Below are positions 1 to 9,800 of a stretch of DNA of 64,000 nucleotides, one piece after another. The stretch comes from Bacteroidales bacterium. GTDB lineage: Bacteria > Bacteroidota > Bacteroidia > Bacteroidales > UBA932. The stretch covers positions 1 to 64,000 of the forward strand of contig JAFZOK010000039.1 in NCBI GenBank assembly GCA_017550655.1. Direction: 5' to 3'. The notes beneath the pieces were generated by a model. That model was given only the letters and a program-made list of their open reading frames with translations, made no database searches and was not told the DNA's origin. The position numbers and the translations under genes are program-made. Numbering within the stretch: position 1 is the stretch's first letter; each line of letters begins with the position of its first letter.

Positions 1-1
1 C

Positions 2-829
2 GCCAACTACACTATGGTCTATCTGAAGTATTCTTCTCCGACAAGTAACAGTGCGGGCATGATAAACGCTTATCCAACACTCACAGACCAGGCCACAGGC
101 AAAAAATACAAGGCTACGGCAGCCGTGAATTTCAAATGGGGCACTAAATATGTGGGAAATGTCACATTTAAAATCAAATTCCCGCCGCTCCCGGCGTCCG
201 CTACCAAGCTAACGTTCAGGGAGGCTGACGTTGTAGAGGGCTCTTGGATAATCAAAAACATAACATTGACCCAGGCAAGCACTCAAAATACAACTCAAAG
301 CAAACAGACTACGGCAAAGAAACAGACTGCAACTACAGCCAAAAAACAGACCACGGCCAAGAAACAGACTGCAACAAAACAGAATACAACCGCCCAAAAG
401 CAGACTACGGCTAAGAAAGCTTCATCGCCGAACATTCAGACTGTAGACGGAAAGACCACCTACACTAACCCGCGTCAAAGCCCAAAACGTTCATGGTATA
501 AGGTAACAAAAGTCATAAGGATGAAAACATCTACCGTTGTTCACTTCTATATTTCTCAAGGCGGTAGTGTTTATACCGCGTTTGTGGAATTGATAGATGA
601 AGACACTAACAAGAAATATAAGGCGAGAAAGGCACTTAATTTCATAGACAGCTATGATTATCCAAATGCCAATACATATAAGATCGAATTCCCGCCTCTA
701 CCGAGAAGTGTTTCGGAAGTGACTTTCAAAAGCTTTGAGAAGGAAGTTTACAACATACAGCTACCGCCTCCTGCAGAACCGAAACCTAAAAACAACAGCG
801 GCAACAAAACCGTCATTATCAACATGTAA
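2..829 (+). CDS. Secreted two-domain protein with Lys/Thr/Gln-rich linker (5' end outside window)
   Basis: The frame is open from base 2, so the true start and signal peptide lie upstream; the first ATG at 14 is inside a conserved domain, because the residues before it align with the paralogue at 1442. The visible part has one ~90-residue domain (TANSTI-like start, AYPTLTDQATGKKYKA, IKFPPLP, TFREAD, IIKNI), then a ~45-residue linker of KQTTAKKQTAT-type repeats, then a diverged second copy of the domain (FVELIDEDTNKKYKA, IEFPPLP, VTFKSF). The domain is probably beta-rich and extracellular. I do not recognise the family. It heads an operon with three further secreted proteins or lipoproteins. 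Confidence 0.75.
   Translation, partial: ANYTMVYLKYSSPTSNSAGMINAYPTLTDQATGKKYKATAAVNFKWGTKYVGNVTFKIKFPPLPASATKLTFREADVVEGSWIIKNITLTQASTQNTTQSKQTTAKKQTATTAKKQTTAKKQTATKQNTTAQKQTTAKKASSPNIQTVDGKTTYTNPRQSPKRSWYKVTKVIRMKTSTVVHFYISQGGSVYTAFVELIDEDTNKKYKARKALNFIDSYDYPNANTYKIEFPPLPRSVSEVTFKSFEKEVYNIQLPPPAEPKPKNNSGNKTVIINM
285..420 (+). repeat. Imperfect tandem repeat coding a KQTTAKKQTAT linker
   Basis: Units around AAACAGACTACGGCAAAG recur about six times with small changes and shifts of length. They encode a basic, Thr/Gln-rich linker joining the two copies of the domain. The period is irregular (alternating KQTTAK and KQTATT blocks), as expected from slippage. Confidence 0.7.
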
Positions 830-856
830 AAGAATATAAATCAAAACATAAAGACC

Positions 857-1429
857 ATGAAAAAGATTGCAATTTTCTCAATTATCGCATTGGCTGCTGC
901 CGTAATGGTATGCGCCTGCAAGGCAAAACCGGCAGAGAATGTAGAGCAGCCTAAAGCTGCCGTAACAACCCTTGCACCGGAACATCTGGTATCACTGATC
1001 GATGCTGACTGGGCCGCTGTTCCACAGGAACTGCTCGACGCTATGGGCCTGAAAACTCTGAAAGCATTTAAGCAAGAGGTAAAAGACGCACAGTGCGACA
1101 ATCTCCAGTATTATTACGGAAAGGGCGCTACAGTTGAACTCAACGAAGAGGGGCAGCCGGTAGCAATTACCGCCGACGATGACAATGCCATTGTCATCCA
1201 TCTGACAGCAGAGTCTGTAGCTTATGGAACCATTGCTTTCCGCAACGAGGCAGACTACAACGAATTCATGAAGAAAGCCGATGCCACTAAGACGGTCGGC
1301 GAAAAGGCTGTAGAAGATGACGTGGAAATCGAGTATACCGGGCAAGGCAAGAACACCGAGGACGAGAAACAGATGCCTGGTTATGAGAAAGACAAATGGT
1401 ACATCGTTGATTTCACAGCCAATAAATAA
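857..1429 (+). CDS. Small lipoprotein of unknown function
   Basis: A 190-residue protein with a type II signal peptide: MKK, hydrophobic run, then a lipobox ending at Cys19 or Cys21 (MVCAC). The mature part is acidic and soluble-looking, rich in Asp/Glu, with no domain I recognise. It starts 27 bases after the preceding gene and ends 12 bases before the next, so it is part of the same operon. It is probably anchored in the periplasm or on the cell surface. Confidence 0.75.
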   Translation: MKKIAIFSIIALAAAVMVCACKAKPAENVEQPKAAVTTLAPEHLVSLIDADWAAVPQELLDAMGLKTLKAFKQEVKDAQCDNLQYYYGKGATVELNEEGQPVAITADDDNAIVIHLTAESVAYGTIAFRNEADYNEFMKKADATKTVGEKAVEDDVEIEYTGQGKNTEDEKQMPGYEKDKWYIVDFTANK

Positions 1430-1441
1430 GAAAACCGTAAA

Positions 1442-1849
1442 ATGAAAAAGTTTTTATTATTAACAACTTTGCTACTTGTGGCATTGGCTGCGAGTGCGCA
1501 GACCTACTACAAGCCGCGTCAAAGCTCGAATAAAGCTGCTATACAGGTTGTTCAGGTTGAAAGAACGGCTAACTCCACAATTGTCACTTTGAAATATACT
1601 GCACCAAATGAAAAGTATGTAAGTCAGATAGTCGCTTATCCGACATTGACAGACGATGCCACCGGTAAAAAATTCAAGGCGACAGATGCCATGAATTTCC
1701 AGTGGAACACCAGGTATAAAGGAAATGTTACATATGTAATCAAGTTCCCTGCATTGCCAAAGACCACTACTTCTGTGACGTTCAAGGAGGCTGACAGGGA
1801 AGAAAACCCGTTTATCATTAAGAATATTGCATTGCCAACCAGAAACTAG
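1442..1849 (+). CDS. Secreted single-domain paralogue of the protein at the window start
   Basis: 135 residues. Residues 1-19 are a Sec signal peptide ending ASAQ. The rest is one copy of the ~90-residue domain found twice in the first gene: ANSTIVTLKY, AYPTLTDDATGKKFKA, VIKFPALP, VTFKEAD and IIKNIALP align directly. Its short length suggests that this domain is the folding unit. Spacing to both neighbours (12 and 6 bases) supports one transcript. Function unknown. Confidence 0.8.
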   Translation: MKKFLLLTTLLLVALAASAQTYYKPRQSSNKAAIQVVQVERTANSTIVTLKYTAPNEKYVSQIVAYPTLTDDATGKKFKATDAMNFQWNTRYKGNVTYVIKFPALPKTTTSVTFKEADREENPFIIKNIALPTRN

Positions 1850-1855
1850 AAGATT

Positions 1856-2449
1856 ATGAAAAAAGTTTTGACAAAATCCATTTTGTTCTCAGCGATGGTT
1901 TTAGGCCTGGCACTGGCCTCCTGCACCGGCAAACCTAAAGAGCAGCCAGCAGAAGAGCCTGCCGCAGCAACTGTCGACACCGCCCTTGTAGCTGCTGCCG
2001 AGAACAACCTCAAGGCACACCAGGAGGACATCCAGACTCTGTGGTATCTGGCTTATGGGGATAAGAAAATCTCCGGCTACTCTCTTGCCAACGACTATGT
2101 ATATCTCAGTTCCGAGGACGGCAAGGATGCATTGCTCCTTTCCTTCTACAAGGATATGAAAGATATCGACAATTTTGACGGTATCCCTGTAACCGAAGGC
2201 CAGGAAGTGTCATTCCAGGGCGACGCGGTTGTGGTTAAGGGTTTCGGCCAGACCACTTATTTCGTGAAGACCGAGAACGAGGGTTTCAAGCAGCTCTTCA
2301 CCGAGAGCGAGAAAGACGGAAAGAAGGTCTTCAACGACGATCTTGGCGAGCCTTTCGGCGAGGCTGAGGCACAGGCTTTCATTGAGAATCTCTCCAAGGA
2401 AGAGGCTACAAAGCTCTCCGACATCCTTGTCAAGTGGAAAACCGAATAA
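1856..2449 (+). CDS. Lipoprotein of unknown function
   Basis: 197 residues with a lipobox at Cys23 (LALASC) followed by a Pro/Glu/Ala-rich tether, typical of Bacteroidota surface lipoproteins. The mature region has alternating charged and aromatic segments and no motif I recognise. It is the last gene of the operon: a strong hairpin terminator begins 23 bases after the stop. No clear similarity to the lipoprotein at 857 was seen. Confidence 0.75.
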   Translation: MKKVLTKSILFSAMVLGLALASCTGKPKEQPAEEPAAATVDTALVAAAENNLKAHQEDIQTLWYLAYGDKKISGYSLANDYVYLSSEDGKDALLLSFYKDMKDIDNFDGIPVTEGQEVSFQGDAVVVKGFGQTTYFVKTENEGFKQLFTESEKDGKKVFNDDLGEPFGEAEAQAFIENLSKEEATKLSDILVKWKTE

Positions 2450-2471
2450 TCAGTCTCAAAGCTGGTAAATG

Positions 2472-2502
2472 AAAAGACCGATGCCATGGCACCGGTCTTT
2501 TT
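2472..2502 (+). terminator. Rho-independent terminator of the first operon
   Basis: Stem AAAAGACCG / CGGTCTTTT with an inner TGCCATGGCA palindrome, followed by a T-rich tract. It ends 2 bases before the -33 element of the engB promoter, so the two operons are packed end to end. Confidence 0.85.
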
Positions 2503-2503
2503 C

Positions 2504-2534
2504 TTTGTAGTGACTCTCAATTTTCTTAAATTTG
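2504..2534 (+). promoter_or_regulatory. Bacteroides-type promoter of the engB operon
   Basis: TTTG at 2504-2507, 19 bases, then TAAATTTG at 2527-2534: a full match to the -33/-7 consensus of Bacteroides housekeeping promoters. It implies a transcript start near 2540 and rules out the upstream ATG at 2532, which lies in the -7 box. Confidence 0.8.
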
Positions 2535-2552
2535 CGCCCAAACATTCCAGGT

Positions 2553-3179
2553 ATGAAAATCAAGAAGGCGGCATTCGCAGGAAGCAGCACCACCTTGAAA
2601 GGCAGGCCGGGCAAAAGACTCCCGGAAATAGCCTTCATAGGGCGCTCCAACGTGGGAAAGTCTTCCCTGATTAACATGCTGTGCTCAGGCGCCGAGAAGA
2701 TAACCAAGGGCAAGGAACTGGCCCGCACCAGCTCTTCTCCGGGCAAGACAATTTCCATAAACCATTTCCTTATCAACGACAGCTGGTACCTGGTGGACCT
2801 GCCCGGATACGGCTACGCCAAGATTTCCGGAAAGATGAGAGATGAGCTGGCACGGATGAACAACGAGTTCATCGGAGAATCTGAACAGCTGGCCACCCTG
2901 TTTGTACTGCTGGACTCCAGACACACCCTACAGCAGATAGATCTTGACTTTATTACGGCTCTGGGTGAAGAAGGTATTCCTTTTTCCATTATCTTTACAA
3001 AATCAGACAAGCCGAGAAAAAGCGAGCTGGAAAAGAATATCGCGAGCGTAAAGAAAACACTGTCAGAGTATTGGGAGGAATTACCCCCGATTTTTGTCAG
3101 TTCGTCTGAGAAAGGGACCGGAAAGGAGGAGATAATCGCCTATATGGAGCAGGTACTGAACTTATTTAGAACAAGATAA
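2553..3179 (+). CDS. engB: Ribosome biogenesis GTPase EngB (YsxC/YihA)
   Basis: 208 residues, normal for the family. G1 is GRSNVGKSS at residues 30-38, G3 DLPGYGYAK at 82-90, G4 TKSD near 147. EngB is an essential small GTPase that acts in late assembly of the 50S subunit. I use the ATG at 2553 rather than 2532 because the upstream ATG sits inside the -7 promoter box and the family N-terminus aligns from MKIKKAAF. First gene of a five-gene operon; prs follows after 10 bases. Confidence 0.95.
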   Translation: MKIKKAAFAGSSTTLKGRPGKRLPEIAFIGRSNVGKSSLINMLCSGAEKITKGKELARTSSSPGKTISINHFLINDSWYLVDLPGYGYAKISGKMRDELARMNNEFIGESEQLATLFVLLDSRHTLQQIDLDFITALGEEGIPFSIIFTKSDKPRKSELEKNIASVKKTLSEYWEELPPIFVSSSEKGTGKEEIIAYMEQVLNLFRTR

Positions 3180-3189
3180 AAGCAAGAAT

Positions 3190-4134
3190 ATGGAACATCC
3201 AATCAAGATTTTCTCAACCAGAAACTCCAGATACCTGGCTGAGCGCATTTCAAAATCGCTTAATCTGGAACTTGGCAAATCTGATGTGACCGTCTTCAGC
3301 GACGGGGAATTCCAGCCTATCTACCTGGAGAGCGTGCGCGGCGTTGCGGTGTTCATCGTCTGCTCCACTTTTCCGCCGATGGAAAACCTTATGGAACTGC
3401 TGCTTATGATTGATGCGGCAAAGAGAGCCTCAGCCTACAAGGTTGTGGCCGTAATGCCGTATTTCGGATGGGCAAGGCAGGACCGCAAGGACCGTCCGAG
3501 GGTATCCATAGGAGCCAAGCTGGTGGCAAACCTGCTGGCAGCTTCCGGATGCGACAGGATCATGACCGCAGACCTTCACGCAGACCAGATCCAGGGATTC
3601 TTCGACTTCCCGGTTGACCACATCTACGCAAGCTCCATATTCCTGCCGTACCTCCGTTCCCTCAAGCTTGAGGACCTCAGCATCGCGGCACCTGACATGG
3701 GCAGCGCCAAGAGAGTGAATGCCTACTCAAGGATAGTAGGATGCCCTATGATTATCTGCCACAAGAGCAGGGAAAGGGCAAATGTGGTCGGATCGATGAC
3801 CGCCATTGGAGAGGTTGAAGGAAGAAATATCGTGATTGTCGACGATATGGTGGACACCGCCGGCACCCTCTGCAAGGCAGCCAGCATGCTGATAGACAAG
3901 GGCGCGAAGAGCGTAAGGGCTCTGGCAACACATCCTGTGCTGTCCGGAGCGGCATACGAGCACATCGCATCCTCCCCTCTGGAAGAACTGGTTGTCACCG
4001 ATACCATTCCTCTCAGGGCACCTGAAGGAGCGGACACAAGCAAGATAAAGGTTATTTCCGTCGCCGAGCTCTTCGGAGACGTTATAGACAAGGTTTACAG
4101 GGACAAATCATTCGGCAACACGCTGATGTACTAA
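3190..4134 (+). CDS. prs: Ribose-phosphate pyrophosphokinase (PRPP synthetase)
   Basis: Transfers pyrophosphate from ATP to ribose 5-phosphate, giving PRPP for nucleotide, NAD, histidine and tryptophan synthesis. 314 residues, the usual length. Visible are FSDGEF (36-41), YFGWARQDRKDRPR (91-104) at the ATP site, the conserved His130 in DLHADQIQGFF, and the PRPP-binding loop VDDMVDTAGT (217-226). The next gene, nadE, uses ATP to finish NAD, a pathway that consumes PRPP, so the linkage is metabolically sensible. Cytoplasmic. Confidence 0.96.
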   Translation: MEHPIKIFSTRNSRYLAERISKSLNLELGKSDVTVFSDGEFQPIYLESVRGVAVFIVCSTFPPMENLMELLLMIDAAKRASAYKVVAVMPYFGWARQDRKDRPRVSIGAKLVANLLAASGCDRIMTADLHADQIQGFFDFPVDHIYASSIFLPYLRSLKLEDLSIAAPDMGSAKRVNAYSRIVGCPMIICHKSRERANVVGSMTAIGEVEGRNIVIVDDMVDTAGTLCKAASMLIDKGAKSVRALATHPVLSGAAYEHIASSPLEELVVTDTIPLRAPEGADTSKIKVISVAELFGDVIDKVYRDKSFGNTLMY

Positions 4135-4153
4135 CAGTCAAAACTTCAAGGCC

Positions 4154-5002
4154 ATGCTTATCCACAAAGAATTCACGATAGGAGAAATCCGTTCCCGCCT
4201 GGTTAAAGGCATTCAGGACTACTTTGAAGGCTGCAATATGCAGAAAGCCGTTCTGGGCCTGTCCGGCGGCATAGATTCCGCCGTGGTTGCCGCATTGGCC
4301 GTGGAGGCTCTGGGAAGCGGGAACGTGCACGGAATAATGCTTCCGAGCGAGTTTTCCACCCTGCACTCCATCCAGGACGCTGTGGATCTTGCGGACAACC
4401 TGGGAATCAGCTATAACGTCATCCCTATCTCCGATATCTACAACAAGTTCATGAAGGGGCTCGAGGACGTGTTCAAGGACAGGAGGGAATGGAGCGTGGC
4501 CGAGGAAAACCTCCAGGCCCGCATCAGGGGAACCATACTGATGGCTTATTCCAACAAGTTCAACGCCCTTCTTCTTAACACCTCCAATAAGAGCGAGCTC
4601 TGCACAGGATACGGCACCCTTTACGGAGACCTTGCCGGTGCGATTATGGTAATCGCCGACCTTTACAAGGGAGATGTCTATGAACTTGCATACGACATAA
4701 ACTGCGAAAGGGAGATTATCCCGATTTCCACCCTGACCAAGGCCCCGAGCGCGGAACTCAGGCCAGGCCAGAAAGACTCCGACTCCCTTCCGGACTACGA
4801 GCTTCTGGACCCTATCCTATATGCCGTAAACGAGGGAGGAAAGACCTACGCCCAGCTGGAAGAGGAAGGGTTCGACAAGGGACTGCTTGCCAGAATCAGT
4901 TCTCTTACAGGAAAATCCGCCTTCAAGATCCACCAGATTCCTCCAATCCTCAACATAAGCAACGCCCCTGTTGTTTACAGGGAAAAATGGCTTATCAAGT
5001 AA
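4154..5002 (+). CDS. nadE: NAD+ synthetase, ammonia-dependent type
   Basis: Converts nicotinate adenine dinucleotide to NAD+ with ATP and ammonia. 282 residues, so only the synthetase domain is present and no N-terminal glutaminase (nitrilase) domain. The PP-loop SGGIDS is at residues 37-42; NTSNKSELCTGYGTLYGD and LTKAPSAELRPGQKDSD form the nucleotide-binding segments typical of the family. It lies 19 bases after prs and 3 bases before a small membrane protein gene, in the engB operon. Confidence 0.94.
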   Translation: MLIHKEFTIGEIRSRLVKGIQDYFEGCNMQKAVLGLSGGIDSAVVAALAVEALGSGNVHGIMLPSEFSTLHSIQDAVDLADNLGISYNVIPISDIYNKFMKGLEDVFKDRREWSVAEENLQARIRGTILMAYSNKFNALLLNTSNKSELCTGYGTLYGDLAGAIMVIADLYKGDVYELAYDINCEREIIPISTLTKAPSAELRPGQKDSDSLPDYELLDPILYAVNEGGKTYAQLEEEGFDKGLLARISSLTGKSAFKIHQIPPILNISNAPVVYREKWLIK

Positions 5003-5005
5003 CCG

Positions 5006-5305
5006 ATGAACACCCTCGCTGTCATACTGGCCTCCGTGGTCCTGGTAGGACTGTGCGTATTCGGGTTGTGCTTCAACATCATCTTCAGAAAAGACGGCCG
5101 GTTTCCGGACTCGGAAGTCGGGCACAACAAGGAAATGCGGAAAAGAGGCATAGTGTGCATGAGGGAAGAGGACGAAAGGATATGGGGAAAGTCCACCCAT
5201 ATAAAAGTAACCGGACGAAGCAGTAAACGTATAAAGACAGAACCCGACTCTCAGTGCTCCGCCTGCACCCAGGAATGTGCACTCAAGGGTCTAATTAAAA
5301 AATAA
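5006..5305 (+). CDS. Small single-pass membrane protein with C-terminal Cys cluster
   Basis: 99 residues. Residues 4-27 are one hydrophobic segment (MNTLAVILASVVLVGLCVFG). A charged cytoplasmic part follows, and the C-terminal region carries Cys residues in the pattern CSACTQEC, which could bind a metal. I recall similar small membrane proteins in Bacteroidales genomes but know no function. It is placed tightly between nadE (3 bases) and der (12 bases), so it is expressed with them. Confidence 0.75.
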   Translation: MNTLAVILASVVLVGLCVFGLCFNIIFRKDGRFPDSEVGHNKEMRKRGIVCMREEDERIWGKSTHIKVTGRSSKRIKTEPDSQCSACTQECALKGLIKK

Positions 5306-5317
5306 AAAGGAACATAT

Positions 5318-6631
5318 ATGGGAATAGTAGCTATAGTAGGACGTCCAAACGTTGGAAAATCCACCCTGTTCAACCGTCTGGTCGGGCAGCGCAGGGCGAT
5401 TGTGGACCAGACAGCGGGCGTAACCAGAGACCGCCACTATGGCAAGTGCGAGTGGTGCGGAAAGACATTCTCCGTAATCGATACCGGAGGATACACTACA
5501 AATTCAGAAGACGTTTTCGAGAACGAGATACGAAAGCAGGTAATGTCCGCCATTGAAGAGGCGGATGTTATACTTTTCCTCTGCGATGTTGGAACGGGAA
5601 TAACGGACTACGACCAGTCCATCGCCAAGATTCTGCGCCGCACCAAGAAGCCTGTGATTTTGGCAGTAAACAAAGTGGATTCCGGAGAAAAGATCTACGG
5701 GACATACGAGTTCAACGCCCTGGGGCTCGGAGAACCGATGGTAATCGCATCCGCCAGCGGCGGTGGCACGGGAGACCTTCTGGACTGCCTCGTCGCAGAG
5801 CTGGAAAAAACCGGTTCCAAAGATGTGAATGAAGACCTGGCAAACCTTCCGAGAATCACAATTGTGGGAAGGCCTAACGTGGGCAAGTCCTCGATGACAA
5901 ACGCCCTCCTCGGCGAGGAAAGGAACATCGTAACTCCGGTTGCCGGCACTACCAGGGACTCAATCACCACCCGCTACAACAAGTTCGGGTACGACTTCCT
6001 TCTTGTGGACACCGCAGGAATGAGAAAGAAAACCAAGGTCAGCGAAGACCTGGAATTCTACTCCGTGATGAGAGCCATCCGCAGCATTGAGAATTCAGAT
6101 GTCTGCATACTTATGATAGACGCCACGGAAGGCATCCAGGCACAGGACCTGAACATCTTCTACCTTATCCAGAAAAACGGAAAGGGATGCGTGATCGTGG
6201 TCAACAAGTGGGACCTTATAGAAAAGGACACTATGACCATGAAAAACTTTACGGAAGATATACTCGCCAAGACAGCTCCGTTTACGGACGTTCCGGTTGT
6301 CTTCACTTCAGTAATCAACAAGCAGAGGATACACGACGTGCTGGAAAAGGCAATGGAAGTCTATAAGAACTACTCCCAGAAGGTGGACTGGAAAGAACTC
6401 AACGATGCCCTTATGCCGCAAATCGAAGAGCATCAGCCACCTATGTACAAGGGAAAGGAAGTCAAGATAAAATATATCACCCAGCTCCCTACCAAGGTTC
6501 CGTCATTCGCCTTCTTCTGCAATCTTCCGCAGTACATAAAGGACCCTTATAAACGCTTCCTGGAGAACAGGTTACGGGAGCGGTTCAACTTTACCGGATG
6601 TCCGGTAAACATTTACTTTAAGGAAAAATAA
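5318..6631 (+). CDS. der: Ribosome biogenesis GTPase Der (EngA)
   Basis: 437 residues with two GTPase domains in tandem and a C-terminal KH-like domain, the Der hallmark. First domain: GRPNVGKST (8-16), [12 protein letters not shown]. Second: GRPNVGKSS (about 184-192), [14 protein letters not shown]. The end, [13 protein letters not shown], is the normal KH-like terminus. Der is needed for 50S subunit assembly, so the operon begins and ends with ribosome-assembly GTPases. Followed by a strong terminator. Confidence 0.97.
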   Translation: MGIVAIVGRPNVGKSTLFNRLVGQRRAIVDQTAGVTRDRHYGKCEWCGKTFSVIDTGGYTTNSEDVFENEIRKQVMSAIEEADVILFLCDVGTGITDYDQSIAKILRRTKKPVILAVNKVDSGEKIYGTYEFNALGLGEPMVIASASGGGTGDLLDCLVAELEKTGSKDVNEDLANLPRITIVGRPNVGKSSMTNALLGEERNIVTPVAGTTRDSITTRYNKFGYDFLLVDTAGMRKKTKVSEDLEFYSVMRAIRSIENSDVCILMIDATEGIQAQDLNIFYLIQKNGKGCVIVVNKWDLIEKDTMTMKNFTEDILAKTAPFTDVPVVFTSVINKQRIHDVLEKAMEVYKNYSQKVDWKELNDALMPQIEEHQPPMYKGKEVKIKYITQLPTKVPSFAFFCNLPQYIKDPYKRFLENRLRERFNFTGCPVNIYFKEK

Positions 6632-6650
6632 AACAGAGACGTTTCATTTT

Positions 6651-6686
6651 TAAAGGCGGAGAACACTGGTTTTCCGCCTTTTGTTT
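6651..6686 (+). terminator. Rho-independent terminator after der
   Basis: Perfect stem AAAGGCGGA / TCCGCCTTT with a 12-base loop, then a T-rich tail. Closes the engB-der operon. Confidence 0.85.
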
Positions 6687-6772
6687 TTGCCCTTTTTCGC
6701 GACTCTACGATGCAATCGCCGAGAAAAACGTTGCATAAAAAAGTCAAAAAATATTAAAAAAAGTTGCGATTT

Positions 6773-6807
6773 TTTGTTACGGCTTTGTTACATATTCACT
6801 ATATTTG
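6773..6807 (+). promoter_or_regulatory. Bacteroides-type promoter of the first susC/susD pair
   Basis: TTTG at 6773-6776 and TATATTTG at 6800-6807, separated by 23 bases, ahead of the susC start at 6843 (leader of about 30 bases). The surrounding 130 bases are very AT-rich. Confidence 0.65.
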
Positions 6808-6842
6808 AGCAGCAAACCTATTTACTAACTAAAAATTATCCA

Positions 6843-9800
6843 ATGAAAAAGGTCTTACTATTCGCTTTGGCGGCGCTCATTTCAACGATGGCGCTTGCAC
6901 AGAGCAGGGTTACCGGAACGGTAACCGCTAAAGAGGACGGTGGCCCTATACCTGGCGTTAACGTTATGGTAAAGGGAACCCGTACCGGTTCCTTTACAGA
7001 CGAGAACGGTAAGTATTCCATCAATGCTCCGGCAAATGCCACACTCGTCTTCACTTCAGTGGGATATACGACACTGGAAGTTCCGGTTAACGGAAGAAGC
7101 GTTGTAAACGCAGTTATGGCTTCTGACGCTATCGGACTGGACGAGACCATCGTCGTTGCTTACGGTACCGCAAAGAAGGGTTCCTACTCAGGATCCGCTG
7201 CTGTCGTAAAGCAAGATGCTATCAAGGACGTTCCGGTTGTCAGCTTCGAGCAGGCTCTGGCAGGAAAGGCTGCCGGAGTTCAGGCAATGTCCTATTCCGG
7301 ACAGCCTGGTTCCGAGGTTGAAATCAGCGTCCGCGGTTACGGTTCCTTCAACGCAAGCAACAAGCCGCTGTACGTTATCGACGGTGTGCCTGCAACAAGC
7401 GGTGACTGGTCAACCGGAAACATCTCCACCAGTGCAATGAACTTCCTCAACCCTAGCGACATCGAGTCCATCACCATCCTGAAGGACGCCGCTGCCGCTT
7501 CCCTTTACGGATCAAGGGCATCCAACGGTGTCGTTCTGATTACCACAAAGAAGGGTAAGGAAGGAGACCTCGTATCTACATTCAAGGCCAGCGTAGGCGT
7601 TTCCTACTTCTCCTACAAGAAGAACCTGGAAATGGTTTCAGACGCCCAGAACGAGGCTTTGCAGAGAATGTCCTTCAGAAACTATGCAGAGGCTAATCCA
7701 AGCGTATGGAGCAGCTACGGCAGCGTTGACGCGTACGTTGACAACAGGATTGCAAAATACTATCCTGCATTCGACTATGACAAGTACATCTACAAGGACT
7801 GGGAGAAGGCTCTGTTCCAGAGAGGCATCAGCCAGAACTACGAGTACAGCATTTCAGGAGGTAGCGACAAGGGCAAGATCTACGCATCAGTTGCCTACAC
7901 AGACCAGCACGGTGTCGTAAAGATCGACTACCTGCAGCGTTTCACCGCAACCGTCAACGGCGAAGCAAAGCTCAACAACTGGTTCAAGCTCGGCGGTATA
8001 ATGCAGTACTCCTGGCAGTATCAGGACGGTCACCAGGACGGATGGTCATCCAAGGATAACCCTATGTTTATCTGGAAGGCCGTTCTCATCGACAGATGGC
8101 CATACGCTTACAAGGAGACAGGTGAACTCTTCGAGGAAAGATTCTCTACAAGATTCAACACCATCAACCCTGTAGGCCAGTACAAGCACCAGATCAACGA
8201 TGCAAAGCAGAACAGAACAATCCTCAAGGGTTGGGCTGAAGTTGCTTTCACCGATTATCTGAAACTGAAGACTACTCTCTCAAGCGACTGGCTGTATGTA
8301 CACGACAAGTTCGGATGGCTGTATGGTCACCCTAACTTCACCGCTTACGGAACCGGTTACGCTTCTGACAAGCACCGTAACATCAACAAGGTAGTAAGCT
8401 CAACCACCTTGAATTTCGACAAGATGTTCGACGTTCACCACGTTTCTGCAATGGTTGGTTGGGAGGCTGAAAGGGAGAAGTTCAACGGACTCCGCCTCGG
8501 AAAGACCGACTTTAGCTATCTGGGTGCAACCGAGAGCGTTATGGGTACAACCTTCGACGAGGGTTATGCCTGGAGCCACGAAGAGGGTCTGCTTTCACTC
8601 TTCGGAAGTGCAAGCTATGACTTCGACTCCAAGTATTATGTAACCGGAACTTTCCGCCGCGACGGTTCCTCCAGACTTGCTCCAGACACAAGATGGGGTA
8701 ACTTCTGGTCCGTATCCGGAACCTGGAGATTCTCAAAGGAGAACTTCCTGGAATATCCTTGGATGAACGACGGTAAGATCAGAGGATCCTACGGTACTTC
8801 AGGTACCCTTCCTTCCGACCTGTTCGGATACATGTCTGTGTATGACTACTGGCAGTATGGTGACGAGGGAGCCAGCTACCCTGGAAACATCGCCAACACT
8901 GATCTGACCTGGGAGAAGAACAAGAACTGGAACATCGGTATCGATGCTACCATCTTCGACAGGTATAACTTCACGGTTGAATACTTCAACAGAAAGACCA
9001 CAGACCTGCTCCTCGACGCATCTGTAGCTTCCACCACGGGATTCAGCTCAACCCTTATGAACAAGGGAAGTATGGTTAACCGCGGATGGGAAATCACAGC
9101 TAATGTGGACATCATCAAGGAGAAGGATATGGAACTGAGTGTAGGAGCCAACTGGAGCCGCGTTCACAACGAGGTTCTTAAGCTCTCCACAGACGACGAG
9201 GCTATCAACAGCGGATGGTTCTGGTGGAAGAAGGGCTACAACTTCTATCAGTTCTACACCAGAGAGTATCTGGGAGTAAACAAGAGTGGCGAGACCATCA
9301 ACGGTGTTAAGCCAGGATGGCCTATGTATGCAGAAGGTTCCTTCTATGAGAAGGGCGAGATCGTTGACCAGGATGTTACCCTGAGAGACGGTACCGTTGT
9401 AAAGGAAGGTTCCGCAATGCCTTACGACGGATACAACTACGCTCCTGCAAGAAGGCAGAACGCTAGTTCTATGGTAATCCATGGAAAGAGGGCTATGCCT
9501 AAGTACTTCGGTGGTTTCAACGCCAATTTCCGCTGGAAGGATCTGTCCTTCAGCATGGCATGGACATACAAGGTTGGCCACTACCTCTGCAACACTACTC
9601 AGGATGAGGTTGCAAACGACGGTTACAGAACCTTCGGACAGCCTATCATGAAGACCCAGCTCAATCCTTGGACTACTGACAATCCTGATTCAGACGTTCC
9701 AATGCGTATCTACGACAACAACCAGGGTGGTTACTACAACTCATCCCGTATGATCGTAAGAGGCGACTTCGCAAGACTGAAGAACATGACAGTTTCCTAC

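Noticed and set aside
285..420. CRISPR-like repeat array
   Set aside because: The repeats are short, imperfect, contiguous and in frame with a protein-coding gene, with no spacers.
6681..6842. 54-residue N-terminal extension of the first SusC
   Set aside because: It covers the promoter elements at 6773-6807 and would place a basic segment before the signal peptide. The ATG at 6843 gives a standard SusC start.
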